Of a stretch of 64,000 bases of DNA, positions 35,321 through 44,714 are shown in pieces. The position numbers and the translations under genes are program-made. The stretch is from the NCBI GenBank assembly GCA_047600785.1, contig JASGKH010000002.1, positions 2,170,001-2,234,000 of the forward strand. The letters are read 5' to 3'. Each line of letters starts with the position of its first letter. The stretch's first letter is position 1. Source of the DNA: Breznakibacter sp047600785 (lineage in GTDB: Bacteria > Bacteroidota > Bacteroidia > Bacteroidales > Marinilabiliaceae). The notes under the pieces were generated by a model. It was not told the DNA's origin. It made no database searches and saw only the letters and a list, made by a program, of their open reading frames with translations.

Positions 35321-37378
35321 TTACCGGACATAGCTTTCGACCAAGCAGCCAGTTTCTACCCTGACGGGGCCGGAACCCGATACTCCAGCATAAGTTTTAG
35401 GGGCATTGCGGCATGATGATTTACCAAGAACCCAAAACCGTGTACCCTGGGCATCGTGCACGCAAACTGCTTCGTGCCCGTTTTCGATGCAAAGAAAAAT
35501 TGTTTTAGGCCCCGCCGCATTATTCCCGACCTTGGTTTTAAACATGTGCACGGTTGGACAAACTTCAACGGAACAACGTGAATCTCCAAATCGGATCTGA
35601 TGATTTTTGAGGCTATCGATACCCAACACACATTGCGATCGCAAAAAGCGCTTTCCCCACAATCCCAAAACCGACATTGATGCTTGCTTCATGGCATTGT
35701 CGTTCTCGACCAACACATATCCTTGCCTACCGACCATTACATTGAAAAATGTTTTGTTGGGCTTAACCGACACGCACAACATGGTTGATGTCGAAGCGGC
35801 CAGCATCCGGTAAGACAATGAGGCCAACAGGAAGATACCCAAAGTAATGCCTAATGCCATCTCCAGGAATCGCCGGGTCGCCACATAGTTGACAATGAAC
35901 AGCAGGGATATAAAAAACAAAATGACTTCAAATGTGGTCATCGACAAATTAGGGATATAAGCACCGGGCAATGAAGCAACCCAAGTGGCCGAATTGTTCA
36001 TGAATTGTACCAAATCGGCCACAACACCAGCCACCATTTTAAACAAAAAACTATCCACGGGAAGCAACATCAGCCCCAAAGCTCCTATCAGAATGGTTGA
36101 AACAACAGGCAATACCAATAAATTCGCCAGCAGGAAATAGATCGGAAATCCGTTAAAAAGCATGAGCATAACGGGAAAGGTCGTAATCTGGGCCGCGATG
36201 GATACCGCGACCGATGACCAAATCCATCGCAATCCGATGAAATTGAAACAGAACAACGCATTGATTGGCCGATAAAACAGCCCAATTCCCAAAACCGCCA
36301 GATGGCTCAACCAAAAACCGGCATCGTACAAACTAAACGGATCAATTAAAAGGATGATAAACCCCGAAAATGCAAGTATGTTGCACATCGATGCATTCTT
36401 TGAGGCTTCTTTGCCCAACAACAATACACTAAACATTATGGTAGCCCTTAATACCGAAGGCGGAAAACCCGTTAACCATGCATATAGCCACAAGAAAGCA
36501 ATGCTGCACGGAATGAGCAACCATTTCTTCCGGCGCAGGAAAAACAACATTTGTGACACCAACACAAACAAAATGCCCACATGCATCCCCGACACAGCCA
36601 ACACATGGATAACGCCTGACTCAATATAATCATACTTCAACTCAGGATCCAATATGCTATTATCTCCTATCACCAACGCCTGTACCACTCCCTGCAATTG
36701 CACATCTCTCATGCCTGTACGAAATACATTTACGAATTTATTCCGTACATCATGCATCCAATGGCGGGCCCACCCTAACCGCGGGCCATTATCCACAACC
36801 CGCAGATCATTCACAAAAAAGGAGAATGAAAATCCCTTTCGGTGCAAGTATTTACCATAGTTGAACTGGTACGGAAAATCGGGCTGTTTAAAGGGCATCA
36901 GAAAACCATTGCCAACAATGGTTTTTCCGAAAATAGAATCGGGATCAAATGCTTGATTCTTCGCATAAAAAAGCGCGTTTACCGGACCGGCAACTTTTAC
37001 TGACGAACCGACCAGCGAATCTATCCGGACATTAAACCTGCAACTATTAACGTTGTTCTGCGCAATTTCTGTTACGACACCAAAATAACGGCAGTTACCT
37101 TCATTGGTTATTGCAGGTACCTCATTGCATTTCGTCCATGTCACGCCAAATATGACAAGTATCATTGCCACAAGTACGCCTGGGACCCACCGATACCTAT
37201 AATTGCTTTTGAGGGAACTTCGCAGAAAAATCAAATAGAATAGCAATAAAAATCCGGCCAAGCATAAACTTAACACTTTAAACATCAAGCTACTTGCCTT
37301 GAAATATTCTGATGAGACGACACCGATGGAAAGGTACAGGAATATTTTGGCAAATGGATTCTGGCGGAAGAAATGCAT
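35321..37378 (-). CDS. comEC: ComEC/Rec2-family DNA uptake channel, no hydrolase domain
   Basis: The 685-residue membrane protein carries the N-terminal soluble region (DUF4131-like, about 75-190) and the competence membrane domain with the hallmark HVLAVSGMHVGIL, followed by many membrane segments. ComEC forms the inner-membrane channel for single-stranded DNA in natural transformation. The C-terminal metallo-beta-lactamase domain of longer ComEC proteins is absent; about 120 beta-rich residues with no HxHxDH motif remain, a form common in Bacteroidota. I start it at the ATG at 37378: the longer frame to 37441 would begin inside the hairpin terminator of the upstream wzc-like gene. It lies between the capsule genes and trkA. 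Confidence 0.9.
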   Translation of the reverse strand: MHFFRQNPFAKIFLYLSIGVVSSEYFKASSLMFKVLSLCLAGFLLLFYLIFLRSSLKSNYRYRWVPGVLVAMILVIFGVTWTKCNEVPAITNEGNCRYFGVVTEIAQNNVNSCRFNVRIDSLVGSSVKVAGPVNALFYAKNQAFDPDSIFGKTIVGNGFLMPFKQPDFPYQFNYGKYLHRKGFSFSFFVNDLRVVDNGPRLGWARHWMHDVRNKFVNVFRTGMRDVQLQGVVQALVIGDNSILDPELKYDYIESGVIHVLAVSGMHVGILFVLVSQMLFFLRRKKWLLIPCSIAFLWLYAWLTGFPPSVLRATIMFSVLLLGKEASKNASMCNILAFSGFIILLIDPFSLYDAGFWLSHLAVLGIGLFYRPINALFCFNFIGLRWIWSSVAVSIAAQITTFPVMLMLFNGFPIYFLLANLLVLPVVSTILIGALGLMLLPVDSFLFKMVAGVVADLVQFMNNSATWVASLPGAYIPNLSMTTFEVILFFISLLFIVNYVATRRFLEMALGITLGIFLLASLSYRMLAASTSTMLCVSVKPNKTFFNVMVGRQGYVLVENDNAMKQASMSVLGLWGKRFLRSQCVLGIDSLKNHQIRFGDSRCSVEVCPTVHMFKTKVGNNAAGPKTIFLCIENGHEAVCVHDAQGTRFWVLGKSSCRNAPKTYAGVSGSGPVRVETGCLVESYVR

Positions 37379-37422
37379 AAGGGTCAGGTTTGTCCCTAAT
37401 TTATGCAATTTCCCAAAAACAA

Positions 37423-37456
37423 AAAAGCCGTATCCGATCACACGAACACGGCTTTT
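37423..37456 (-). terminator. Rho-independent terminator after the wzc-like gene
   Basis: Read on the minus strand, AAAAGCCGT and ACGGCTTTT arms (9 bp, 16-base loop) are followed by T-rich sequence, about 23 bases after the wzc-like stop (37479). It ends the dehydratase-wza-wzc transcript. Confidence 0.85.
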
Positions 37457-37478
37457 CCTCTATTAACCCAAAAAATAA

Positions 37479-39812
37479 TTAATTAGCCGTATAATAATCA
37501 GTTCCATAACCATACACATATGAATAATTTCCCTTCTTGCTCGGCAAACCATTCATGATGAAAGTAAGATTATTGATTTTTTGTACTTTGCTATCTTGCA
37601 ATACTTGCTTAAGTACTGGCTTGGGAGTAAAATTATGCCGAACGACCATGATGCTCACATCCGAATAACTTGTGAGCAAATGCGCATCCGATACCAACCC
37701 AAGCGGAGGAGTATCAACCACGATAATCTCATATTTTTGTTTCATCAGATCAAAAAGATCCCTGGTTCCCTCACCGGCTATCAATTCGGCCGGATTCGGG
37801 GGAAGTGGTCCGGAAAATAAAATGTCCAGATTTCCAATTCCCGAAGGAACCGTTTTTAAAACATCCTTTTTATCGGAAATATAAAAGTTGGTAATCCCTT
37901 CGCTCTTGTCATCAATCCCAAACGACGCCCCCAACGATGGCCGACGCAAATCAAACCCCATCAGTAACGTTTTTTTACCAAGTTGGGCATAAGCCGTCGC
38001 CAGATTAGTGGCGCAAAAACTCTTTCCTTCGCCGGGAATGGTGGAGGTAACCAAATAAACACGTGACTCCGAATGGTTCGCAAAATATCCCAACGATGTT
38101 CGCAATCCCCTAAATGATTCGGCAAGAATTGATTTAGGATGCTCCGAAAGATATTTAGCTGCAGACATCGCATTCTTTTCATGGGGAATTTGTCCCGAAA
38201 CAGGATGTTTGGTGAGTGCCTCCAGATCTTGTTCGTCCTGGACTTTATCATTCAGGTAAACGATAAAGAAAATCACGACCAACGGCAAAAAGATTCCCAC
38301 GACCATCACGATCAGGAAGCTTCGCGTGGTATCGGGCGCAACCTGCTGGCGGTACATTGCCTCTTCCACAATCTCGTTATCGGGTAAATTGGCCGCTTTG
38401 GCCAATTGGGCTTCCGAACGTTTCTCCATAAGGAACGTGTACATTTCATCGCTCAACCTAAACTTACGGTTAATGCCTACCAACATTTGTTCGGTTTTCG
38501 GCAATCGCCGTATTTGGCCGCTCAGCTCCATTAAACGCTTGTCCAAATCACGCAACGTCAGATTGGTGGTTTCGACAAGACTCCGCGTATTTTCGAGGAT
38601 GGAGCTCTTAAGTGTTTGTATTTGGTAATCGATACGGGTAATATTCGGGTTGGCAATCTTTGAATTGAATTGCATCCGTGATTTTTCGGCATTCTGCAAA
38701 CTCAAATCGGCAATAAGTTTGGTCAGGACCCCGTCTTCCACCCCCATGGCCGAGGGGGCCATCATTTCCTGCACGTCACGGTTGCTTTGTAAGTATTCAA
38801 TCAGGTAGTTATAATAATCCAGTTTCAGCATGATAGAAGCCCGCTGGTTTTCCAGGTCTTGTGATTGCTTGATAATCATTTGCCCTTGCATCGACACGTC
38901 CATCACCTCGTTTTGTGATCTAAAATCCTGCAACACCTTCTTGGCCGCACTTAACGAATCACTAATCCCCGTCAATTCCTTTTCTATAAAGTTGATGGTG
39001 TTCACGGCGATTTGGTTCTTTTTATCGAGCGTGTAATTCATTGACGTTTGGGCCAATCTGTTCAGAAAATCGATCCCCTTGGCCACGTTGTTTTCGACAA
39101 TGGACACTTCAATGATGCTGGAACCACTTTTTACCCGGTCGAACATGATCTTGCTCTTATATTGCATCACCAATGAATGCATCGTATTGACCTTAAAACG
39201 ATATTCACGTTCGTAATAAGGCACACGCGCAGTGTTCTCCTCAACAGGTACAACCGTCAACGAAAAGAAGTCGGTTTTAATGGGCTCAAAAAATTTATGC
39301 TTTTGATCGTATGTCCATCCTCCGCTCAGTTTCAATTCAAATTCGTCACGCGACACAAACTTAAGCCTAAACTCCAGGTCCCTGATTTTCAAATTTGTCG
39401 TATCTAAAATAACTTTAAAAGGTGAAGCTTTGTATATTTCGTTCGACTGAAAAAAGCCGTCTTCGTAATATGACACCCCAAAATCAAGTTGCTTAAGCGT
39501 TTTTTCGATCTGCTTGTATGAGGTGAGCAATACCAATTGGTTTTCCAATCCGCTATGTAGACCCAGTTTAAACCCCTGAAGGGCATTCTCGTCCACAGCC
39601 CCCATGGATGAAGTTTGCCTGCCCTCGCTGCCCGAAATCAGTATCTGAGTCCCCACACGGTACATCGGAGTAGTGGTTTTAAGGCTGTAAATAGCCCCAA
39701 ACAACGATAACAGGAAAAAGACCGGAACTATATACCAATAATGCAAAAATCTTGTGAAAAACTTCTTGAAATCAAAGTCTTTGTTCGACAATTGAGAATC
39801 CAAATCGCTCAT
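37479..39812 (-). CDS. Wzc-like polysaccharide co-polymerase and tyrosine autokinase
   Basis: This 777-residue protein has an N-terminal membrane segment (about 30-50), a Wzz domain, long helical GNVR region (about 270-480) and a second membrane segment (about 505-525), then a cytoplasmic BY-kinase with Walker A TIPGEGKSFCATNLA, Walker A' LLMGFDLRRPSLG and Walker B IIVVDTPP. The tail is tyrosine-rich (YSYVYGYGTDYY), the usual autophosphorylation site. It controls chain length and export of the polysaccharide with the Wza-like protein encoded 14 bases upstream. The Walker A lysine is followed by Ser rather than Thr, which still suits magnesium binding. It is the last gene before the terminator. 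Confidence 0.95.
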   Translation of the reverse strand: MSDLDSQLSNKDFDFKKFFTRFLHYWYIVPVFFLLSLFGAIYSLKTTTPMYRVGTQILISGSEGRQTSSMGAVDENALQGFKLGLHSGLENQLVLLTSYKQIEKTLKQLDFGVSYYEDGFFQSNEIYKASPFKVILDTTNLKIRDLEFRLKFVSRDEFELKLSGGWTYDQKHKFFEPIKTDFFSLTVVPVEENTARVPYYEREYRFKVNTMHSLVMQYKSKIMFDRVKSGSSIIEVSIVENNVAKGIDFLNRLAQTSMNYTLDKKNQIAVNTINFIEKELTGISDSLSAAKKVLQDFRSQNEVMDVSMQGQMIIKQSQDLENQRASIMLKLDYYNYLIEYLQSNRDVQEMMAPSAMGVEDGVLTKLIADLSLQNAEKSRMQFNSKIANPNITRIDYQIQTLKSSILENTRSLVETTNLTLRDLDKRLMELSGQIRRLPKTEQMLVGINRKFRLSDEMYTFLMEKRSEAQLAKAANLPDNEIVEEAMYRQQVAPDTTRSFLIVMVVGIFLPLVVIFFIVYLNDKVQDEQDLEALTKHPVSGQIPHEKNAMSAAKYLSEHPKSILAESFRGLRTSLGYFANHSESRVYLVTSTIPGEGKSFCATNLATAYAQLGKKTLLMGFDLRRPSLGASFGIDDKSEGITNFYISDKKDVLKTVPSGIGNLDILFSGPLPPNPAELIAGEGTRDLFDLMKQKYEIIVVDTPPLGLVSDAHLLTSYSDVSIMVVRHNFTPKPVLKQVLQDSKVQKINNLTFIMNGLPSKKGNYSYVYGYGTDYYTAN

Positions 39813-39826
39813 TTATTGTTCAATTT

Positions 39827-40606
39827 TTAATTTCTATTCGACGTTACCGTCATAATCAATATTCCCGCACTTAGAATCGTAAGGATGAATTCGTAAGGCA
39901 TTGATGACAAGCTCCATGCCTTCAACCTACGGGGTTCCACATAAATTACATCGCCAGGTTTCAAATAAAAGTACGAAGAATACATAACCCTATCGTCCAA
40001 TAGGTTAACCCATACCATTTGATGGGCCTCGCCTTCTTTTCGGATAATCCGCACTTTGCGTCGGTTCGCATAATCGGTCACATCCCCGGCCAAGCTCAAT
40101 GCTTCGATGATGTTAAGCTCTTCCCCGGCCAGCACAAAGCGGCCAGGGCTGTTCACTTCGCCGATCACGGTAATGTTATCGTTCAAAAGTTTTACCGTCA
40201 CACTGCTCTGCTCGATGTATTTGCTGACGGCCAAATTGATTTTGTCACGGATATCGGACAGTGTCAGGTTAGCCACAAAAATCTTTCCGATGAATGGAAA
40301 ATCAATGGATCCGTCCAGATTTACCCTGTACCCGAGCAAACTTGTCGACATTGGGCTTTCTGGCAACTGGGTGTAACCCGAATTTCGATTCAGAAATGCC
40401 GACGTTGATTCGTCCAGACTATTGACCGTAATATACAACACATCGTTTGGTTTGACCAAATAATCCGTCTTTTGGTCTTTGAATTCCTCTTCGATGTCTT
40501 TTAGTCTCTTGGTTATATCTCCCTGAAGGTAAATGCTATCTTTTAAAGGCACGCAAGATGTAATCGAAATCAATATCAATGCCGCAATGGATATGTTAAT
40601 TCTCAT
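39827..40606 (-). CDS. Wza-like polysaccharide export lipoprotein
   Basis: This protein has a lipoprotein signal (SITSC lipobox, Cys18 from the ATG at 40606), a Poly_export/SLBB pair of domains (DYLVKPNDVLYITVNS, IGEVNSPGRFVLAG, NIIEALSLAGD, YLKPGDVIYVEPRR) and a C-terminal membrane helix. It is the outer-membrane export protein that works with Wzc. I chose 40606 over an in-frame ATG at 40642, which would put 12 extra residues before the signal. At 259 residues it is shorter than E. coli Wza and typical of Bacteroidota versions. Confidence 0.92.
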   Translation of the reverse strand: MRINISIAALILISITSCVPLKDSIYLQGDITKRLKDIEEEFKDQKTDYLVKPNDVLYITVNSLDESTSAFLNRNSGYTQLPESPMSTSLLGYRVNLDGSIDFPFIGKIFVANLTLSDIRDKINLAVSKYIEQSSVTVKLLNDNITVIGEVNSPGRFVLAGEELNIIEALSLAGDVTDYANRRKVRIIRKEGEAHQMVWVNLLDDRVMYSSYFYLKPGDVIYVEPRRLKAWSLSSMPYEFILTILSAGILIMTVTSNRN

Positions 40607-40720
40607 GTGGATGGAGTAATGTGTTCTATTTAATTTAAACATTAGAAAACCACTTAAATATACATTGAATTATTGATTAAAAGAAAGCAATTCGACCGAA
40701 CCTCTGTTCCCGGTCCATCT

Positions 40721-42616
40721 TCAAACTTTGACCTCATCCAGTTTTACGAATTGGCTGTTCATCGACACGAATTCTGGGACCATCTCCTTCATTTTAACCA
40801 CCAATCCTTCATCCGATTCCTCTTGAAGCGCGACGAGCAGCTCATTGACCGATTGGTTTATCACCCCAAAATCCTGTTCCCTTACCTGGGCAATCATTAT
40901 TTTATCGTGATGGGTTGGTAAAGTCGTTTCCTTCGATGCCAACAATTCCTCGTAAAGTTTCTCCCCGGGCCTTAATCCGGTAAACTTGATCTCGATATCT
41001 TCATCCAGTTTCAAGCCGGCCAATTGGATCATCTCTTTGGCCAAATCAACAATCTTTACCGGTTCGCCCATATCAAACACGTAAATTTCGCCTCCCTTAC
41101 CCATAAAACCGGCTTCCAATACCAATTGGCAGGCCTCGGGAATGGTCATAAAAAAACGTGTTATCTCGGGATGGGTCACCGTTACGGGACCACCTTGTTC
41201 TATCTGACGTTTAAACAGCGGAACCACCGACCCGTTCGATCCCAATACGTTCCCGAAACGGGTTGTGATAAACGACGTGGGGACATTGCTTAATTGTGAC
41301 AATGCCTGTACGTACATCTCGCAAAGCCTTTTCGAAGCGCCCATGACGTTCGACGGGTTTACCGCCTTGTCGGTTGATACCATCACAAACTTTTGCACTC
41401 CGTTGCGAACCGACAAATCGGCCAGCATTTTCGTGCCGCCCACATTCACCCGAATGGCCTCAAAGGGGTTTTCCTCCATTAAGGGCACGTGTTTATAGGC
41501 TGCTGCGTTAAAAACGATTTCTGGTTTGTGACGTTTAAAAACCTGTTCCATACGGAAACGGTTGGTGATATCGGCAAGCACGATCTCAAAAGGGCCATCG
41601 TAATGTTTCAACAAAAGCTCCTGTTGCAAATCGTATAACGCCGATTCCGCAATATCGACCAACATGATTTTTTTGACGGGGAACCGCAACAACTGCCGAA
41701 CAATCTCAGAACCGATGCTTCCGGCTGCGCCCGAAACCAAGATCGTTTTTCCCGACAATCCGTTTGATATATTTTTAAGGTTGAGCTTTATTTCATCACG
41801 GCCCAACAAATCCTCAATCCTTACGTCGCGAATCTGTTTTGTGTTGGAGATACCGTTCACCCAATTCTCCACCGATGGCATCACTTTTAAACGCCATCCC
41901 AGTTCCATGCATTTGGACGCGATTTCCTGCTTTTTTTGGATAGGGATTGAATTAATGGCCAGAATGATTTCTGAAATGCCCTTTTGCTGCCCGACCCCGA
42001 CCACATGTTGCCAACTACAAACCGGAATGCCGTGCAGAACAAGGTTTTCCATTGATGGTTTGTCATCGGCAAAGCACACTACGCTCATCGGGTTGAGCTT
42101 ATCATTTTGTATGGCTTCCAACGTAATTAACCCCAAATCGCCAGCTCCGTAAATCACTGCATTGACCGATGATGTTTTGCGGGTCAGATAGGCATAGGTC
42201 TCACGCACAACCATCCGAAAGCCCAGACAAAAGAAGATGGTCACGGTAAAATGAAAAATAAGCACCAACCGAGGAATATCAACCCATTCGAAAAACAACG
42301 GAACAATGGATTGAAAGGCCCAAACGAACACAAACGCGATGAAACTCGAAACGATGACCAATCGCAACTCGGTGTAATTGCTGTGCCGGATAACGCCTCT
42401 GTACGAACCAAACAACAAGAACGACACAAGGTATACCAATAAAGTCCATGCTCCTCCCCTAATCAATTGCAACACCGAATATGAGTCGATGTGCAAATTC
42501 AATCTTAAAACAAAAGCCACCACATAAGCATTGGCCGAAAGCATCACGTCGATAAGCAGAATCCACCATGGAGAGATAATTCTTCCCTCGAATATTTTGA
42601 GTAAAAATGCCTTCAT
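40721..42616 (-). CDS. FlaA1/PglF-type UDP-sugar 4,6-dehydratase (membrane)
   Basis: The 631-residue protein has four N-terminal membrane helices (about 10-125), a CoA-binding-like Rossmann part (about 140-270) and a C-terminal SDR domain (LVSGAAGSIGSEI near residue 300). The motif VSTDKAVNPSNVMGASKR has Met where classic SDR enzymes have the catalytic Tyr, as in WbpM and PglF. It should convert UDP-GlcNAc (or a similar UDP-sugar) to the 4-keto-6-deoxy form, the first step to UDP-bacillosamine, FucNAc or QuiNAc. It heads the transcript that continues to the Wza and Wzc genes. The aminotransferase in the neighbouring unit could use its product. Confidence 0.95.
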   Translation of the reverse strand: MKAFLLKIFEGRIISPWWILLIDVMLSANAYVVAFVLRLNLHIDSYSVLQLIRGGAWTLLVYLVSFLLFGSYRGVIRHSNYTELRLVIVSSFIAFVFVWAFQSIVPLFFEWVDIPRLVLIFHFTVTIFFCLGFRMVVRETYAYLTRKTSSVNAVIYGAGDLGLITLEAIQNDKLNPMSVVCFADDKPSMENLVLHGIPVCSWQHVVGVGQQKGISEIILAINSIPIQKKQEIASKCMELGWRLKVMPSVENWVNGISNTKQIRDVRIEDLLGRDEIKLNLKNISNGLSGKTILVSGAAGSIGSEIVRQLLRFPVKKIMLVDIAESALYDLQQELLLKHYDGPFEIVLADITNRFRMEQVFKRHKPEIVFNAAAYKHVPLMEENPFEAIRVNVGGTKMLADLSVRNGVQKFVMVSTDKAVNPSNVMGASKRLCEMYVQALSQLSNVPTSFITTRFGNVLGSNGSVVPLFKRQIEQGGPVTVTHPEITRFFMTIPEACQLVLEAGFMGKGGEIYVFDMGEPVKIVDLAKEMIQLAGLKLDEDIEIKFTGLRPGEKLYEELLASKETTLPTHHDKIMIAQVREQDFGVINQSVNELLVALQEESDEGLVVKMKEMVPEFVSMNSQFVKLDEVKV

Positions 42617-42629
42617 CTTTTGGAACTTT

Positions 42630-42641
42630 AAAGCATGCTTT
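42630..42641. promoter_or_regulatory. 12-bp palindrome before the dehydratase gene
   Basis: AAAGCATGCTTT is perfectly palindromic and ends 13 bases upstream of the start codon. It could be a regulator site or a chance palindrome. Confidence 0.25.
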
Positions 42642-42748
42642 GGTAAATATCGCTGTTTTGAAAGTGCTAATACTCATGTTTGTGATGAATGGAAATGATT
42701 GAGTGGCAAAAAAACAAAAACATGCAACTAAAAAATCAAGCACCAGTA

Positions 42749-42764
42749 CATCTGAAAACAGATG
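42749..42764. repeat. Small hairpin CATCTG-N4-CAGATG
   Basis: Perfect 6-base arms with a 4-base loop, between the terminator and the dehydratase start. On the minus strand a T-run follows about 15 bases later, so it might be a back-up terminator or an operator. Confidence 0.25.
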
Positions 42765-42849
42765 AACGAAATCACATCATCCAGTATTCCCACACCAATC
42801 ATTCCCATATGGAAAACAACGTATTCCGAGATAGGAACGGAAATATCAA

Positions 42850-42897
42850 AAAAAACCAACGCGGGACATGGAGAACCATATCCCGCGTTGGTTTTTT
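42850..42897 (-). terminator. Strong terminator at the end of the polysaccharide operon
   Basis: A 17-bp perfect stem (42850-42866 with 42881-42897; core CCAACGCGGGA) and a 14-base loop, with A-runs and T-runs on the outer ends. It lies 34 bases after the aminotransferase stop and would work on either strand. It divides the long operon from the dehydratase-wza-wzc unit. Confidence 0.92.
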
Positions 42898-42931
42898 AAC
42901 GCATGATCACCGTACAATTACAGCGCCCTCC

Positions 42932-44098
42932 CTATCCCAATACCGCATTTACGGATTCAACAACATATTCCAAATCCCCATCCGTCAACAACGGATAAAT
43001 GGGTAACGACACGTTCCCTTTCCATATTTTTTCGGCCACGGGAAAGTTGTCAGGACTAAGCCCATACCTGCTCTTGTAATATGTCATCCGGTGCATCGGT
43101 TTATAATGGACTGACGTACCGATCCCTTTTTCAGACATTTTTTCAATAAATTCATTACGTGAAACGGGCGACTTTTCATTCAGCACGATGGGGAACAGAT
43201 GCCATGCATGGTCGGCGTGCGGTACTTTGCATCCCGGCAAATCAACCATCGGCAAAGTGTTCAACCGGTCGTAATAAAACAGGGCCACACGTTGTCGTTC
43301 CACCCGCATTTGATCGGCATATTCCAGTTGGGCCAACCCGATGGCCGCGTTCAAATCGGGCATGTTATACTTATATCCGGGCGCTACCACATCATATTCC
43401 CACGAAGGCTTGTCGGATGTAAAACGGTCCCACACATCGCGGTTTATACCATGCAATCTCATGGTTTTCACACGCTTATATATTTCATCATCATTGGTGG
43501 CCAACATTCCTCCTTCACCTGTAGTGATGGTTTTGTTCGCGTAGAAACTAAAACAGGTCACATCTGCAATTCCGCCAATTGGTATACCGTGAACAGCGGC
43601 CGGAAAGGAATGCGCGGCATCTTCCATTACCTTAATCCCATGGCGCTTACAAATATCCATGATGCCAGTCCCTTGCCCGTTGACCATTTCGGCCGGATGG
43701 CCACCGTAATGCACCACGATCAGGTATTTGACATCCGGGTGCTTATCGATCGCTTCTTGCAAGATCTGCGGCGAAATAAGCTGCGTGCCATACTCCACGT
43801 CCAGAAAAACGGGATCGGCATCTAAGTAACGGATCACTTTGGCAGTAGCGGTAAACGTCATATCGGGCACAAATACCTTGTCGCCCGGTTTAACGCCCAA
43901 TGCCTCCAGCCCAAGATGAAGAGCCGCCGTACAACTATTTACGGCACAGGCATGTTTGGCTTGTATTTTTTCGGCGAACAATTGTTCGAAACGTTGGGCT
44001 TTGCCGGCCGTAGTGAGCCAGCCGCTTTCCAACACTTCGGTAATGTACTTTAGCTCGTTGCCCTGGCACGATATTTTGGAGAAAGGGATTTTAAGCAT
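42932..44098 (-). CDS. DegT/DnrJ-family sugar aminotransferase, PglE-like
   Basis: The 388-residue PLP enzyme begins with IPFSKISCQGNELKYI, like other 4-keto-sugar aminotransferases, and has EDAAHS (Asp160) and the PLP lysine Lys189 in FYANKTITTGEGG. It should add an amino group at C4 of a 4-keto-6-deoxy UDP-sugar, using glutamate. The nearby PglC-like transferase and PglF-type dehydratase make a bacillosamine- or FucNAc4N-like first sugar the best guess. It is the last gene of the long operon and starts nine bases after the initiating-transferase stop. Confidence 0.92.
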   Translation of the reverse strand: MLKIPFSKISCQGNELKYITEVLESGWLTTAGKAQRFEQLFAEKIQAKHACAVNSCTAALHLGLEALGVKPGDKVFVPDMTFTATAKVIRYLDADPVFLDVEYGTQLISPQILQEAIDKHPDVKYLIVVHYGGHPAEMVNGQGTGIMDICKRHGIKVMEDAAHSFPAAVHGIPIGGIADVTCFSFYANKTITTGEGGMLATNDDEIYKRVKTMRLHGINRDVWDRFTSDKPSWEYDVVAPGYKYNMPDLNAAIGLAQLEYADQMRVERQRVALFYYDRLNTLPMVDLPGCKVPHADHAWHLFPIVLNEKSPVSRNEFIEKMSEKGIGTSVHYKPMHRMTYYKSRYGLSPDNFPVAEKIWKGNVSLPIYPLLTDGDLEYVVESVNAVLG

Positions 44099-44107
44099 AC
44101 TTCAAAT

Positions 44108-44701
44108 TTATTTGAAAAGAACGGTTATGAATGTCTTGGATAGTATCTTCAGGTCGTTCCACAAGCCGGATTTATTGACGTATTCCAAGTATAAGTCAAG
44201 TTTATAGGGCAAGATCTCGTCGCGGTAAGTCAATTGGGGGTCGGACGATTGAGCCAGTAGTTCCTCTTCATTCCGGAACACGATGCTGGCATTGTCGGTA
44301 ATGCCAGGCCTGACCGTCAATACCTTTGCCCATTGTTCGGGATACACATCGACCCATTTGGCAACTTCGGGGCGGGGCCCCACCATTGACATGTCGCCTT
44401 TCAACACGTTGAACAGCTGGGGAAGTTCATCCAACTTACTCTTCCGGAGAAACCGCCCTACGCGCGTGACGCGTGACGAGTCGCCGGCATCAAACGAACC
44501 TTTTTCGGTACCCTTTAGGATGCGCATGGTCCGAAATTTATATAGCCTGAAACTTTTTCGGTTCAATCCGATCCGCTGTTGTACAAAAAAAACGGGAAAT
44601 CCGTCGGTTGTCCATACCATGACGCATAAAACAAGAAAAAGCGGTGAAAAGCAAAGGATCAAACACAGGGATACTATAACATCGAAGAATCTCTTTCCCA
44701 T
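44108..44701 (-). CDS. PglC-like initiating sugar-phosphate transferase
   Basis: The 197-residue protein is the small, single-helix kind of bacterial sugar transferase (monotopic phosphoglycosyl transferase). It has a hydrophobic N-terminal helix (about 5-30), the KFRTM motif, SKLDELPQL and VGPRPE, and a YPxxW-like VYPEQW region. It moves a phospho-sugar from UDP to undecaprenyl phosphate and so starts the repeat unit at the inner membrane. Its neighbours suggest a 4-amino-4,6-dideoxy sugar as substrate. Confidence 0.94.
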   Translation of the reverse strand: MGKRFFDVIVSLCLILCFSPLFLVLCVMVWTTDGFPVFFVQQRIGLNRKSFRLYKFRTMRILKGTEKGSFDAGDSSRVTRVGRFLRKSKLDELPQLFNVLKGDMSMVGPRPEVAKWVDVYPEQWAKVLTVRPGITDNASIVFRNEEELLAQSSDPQLTYRDEILPYKLDLYLEYVNKSGLWNDLKILSKTFITVLFK

Positions 44702-44714
44702 TCTTATAAGTGGT

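Larger units (their letters stand above)
42617..42931. other. Gap between dehydratase and aminotransferase genes
   Basis: These 315 bases hold the strong terminator (42850-42897), a 6+4+6 hairpin (42749-42764) and a 12-base palindrome AAAGCATGCTTT (42630-42641) just before the dehydratase start. A promoter for the dehydratase transcript must be here; I found no clear TAnnTTTG. I see no gene. Confidence 0.4.

Noticed and set aside
37378..37441. N-terminal extension of comEC
   Set aside because: These codons overlap the hairpin terminator of the upstream transcript, and the ATG at 37378 gives a normal start.
43199..43825. Plus-strand open frame of 208 codons over the aminotransferase
   Set aside because: It is antisense to a clear DegT enzyme and has no family features.
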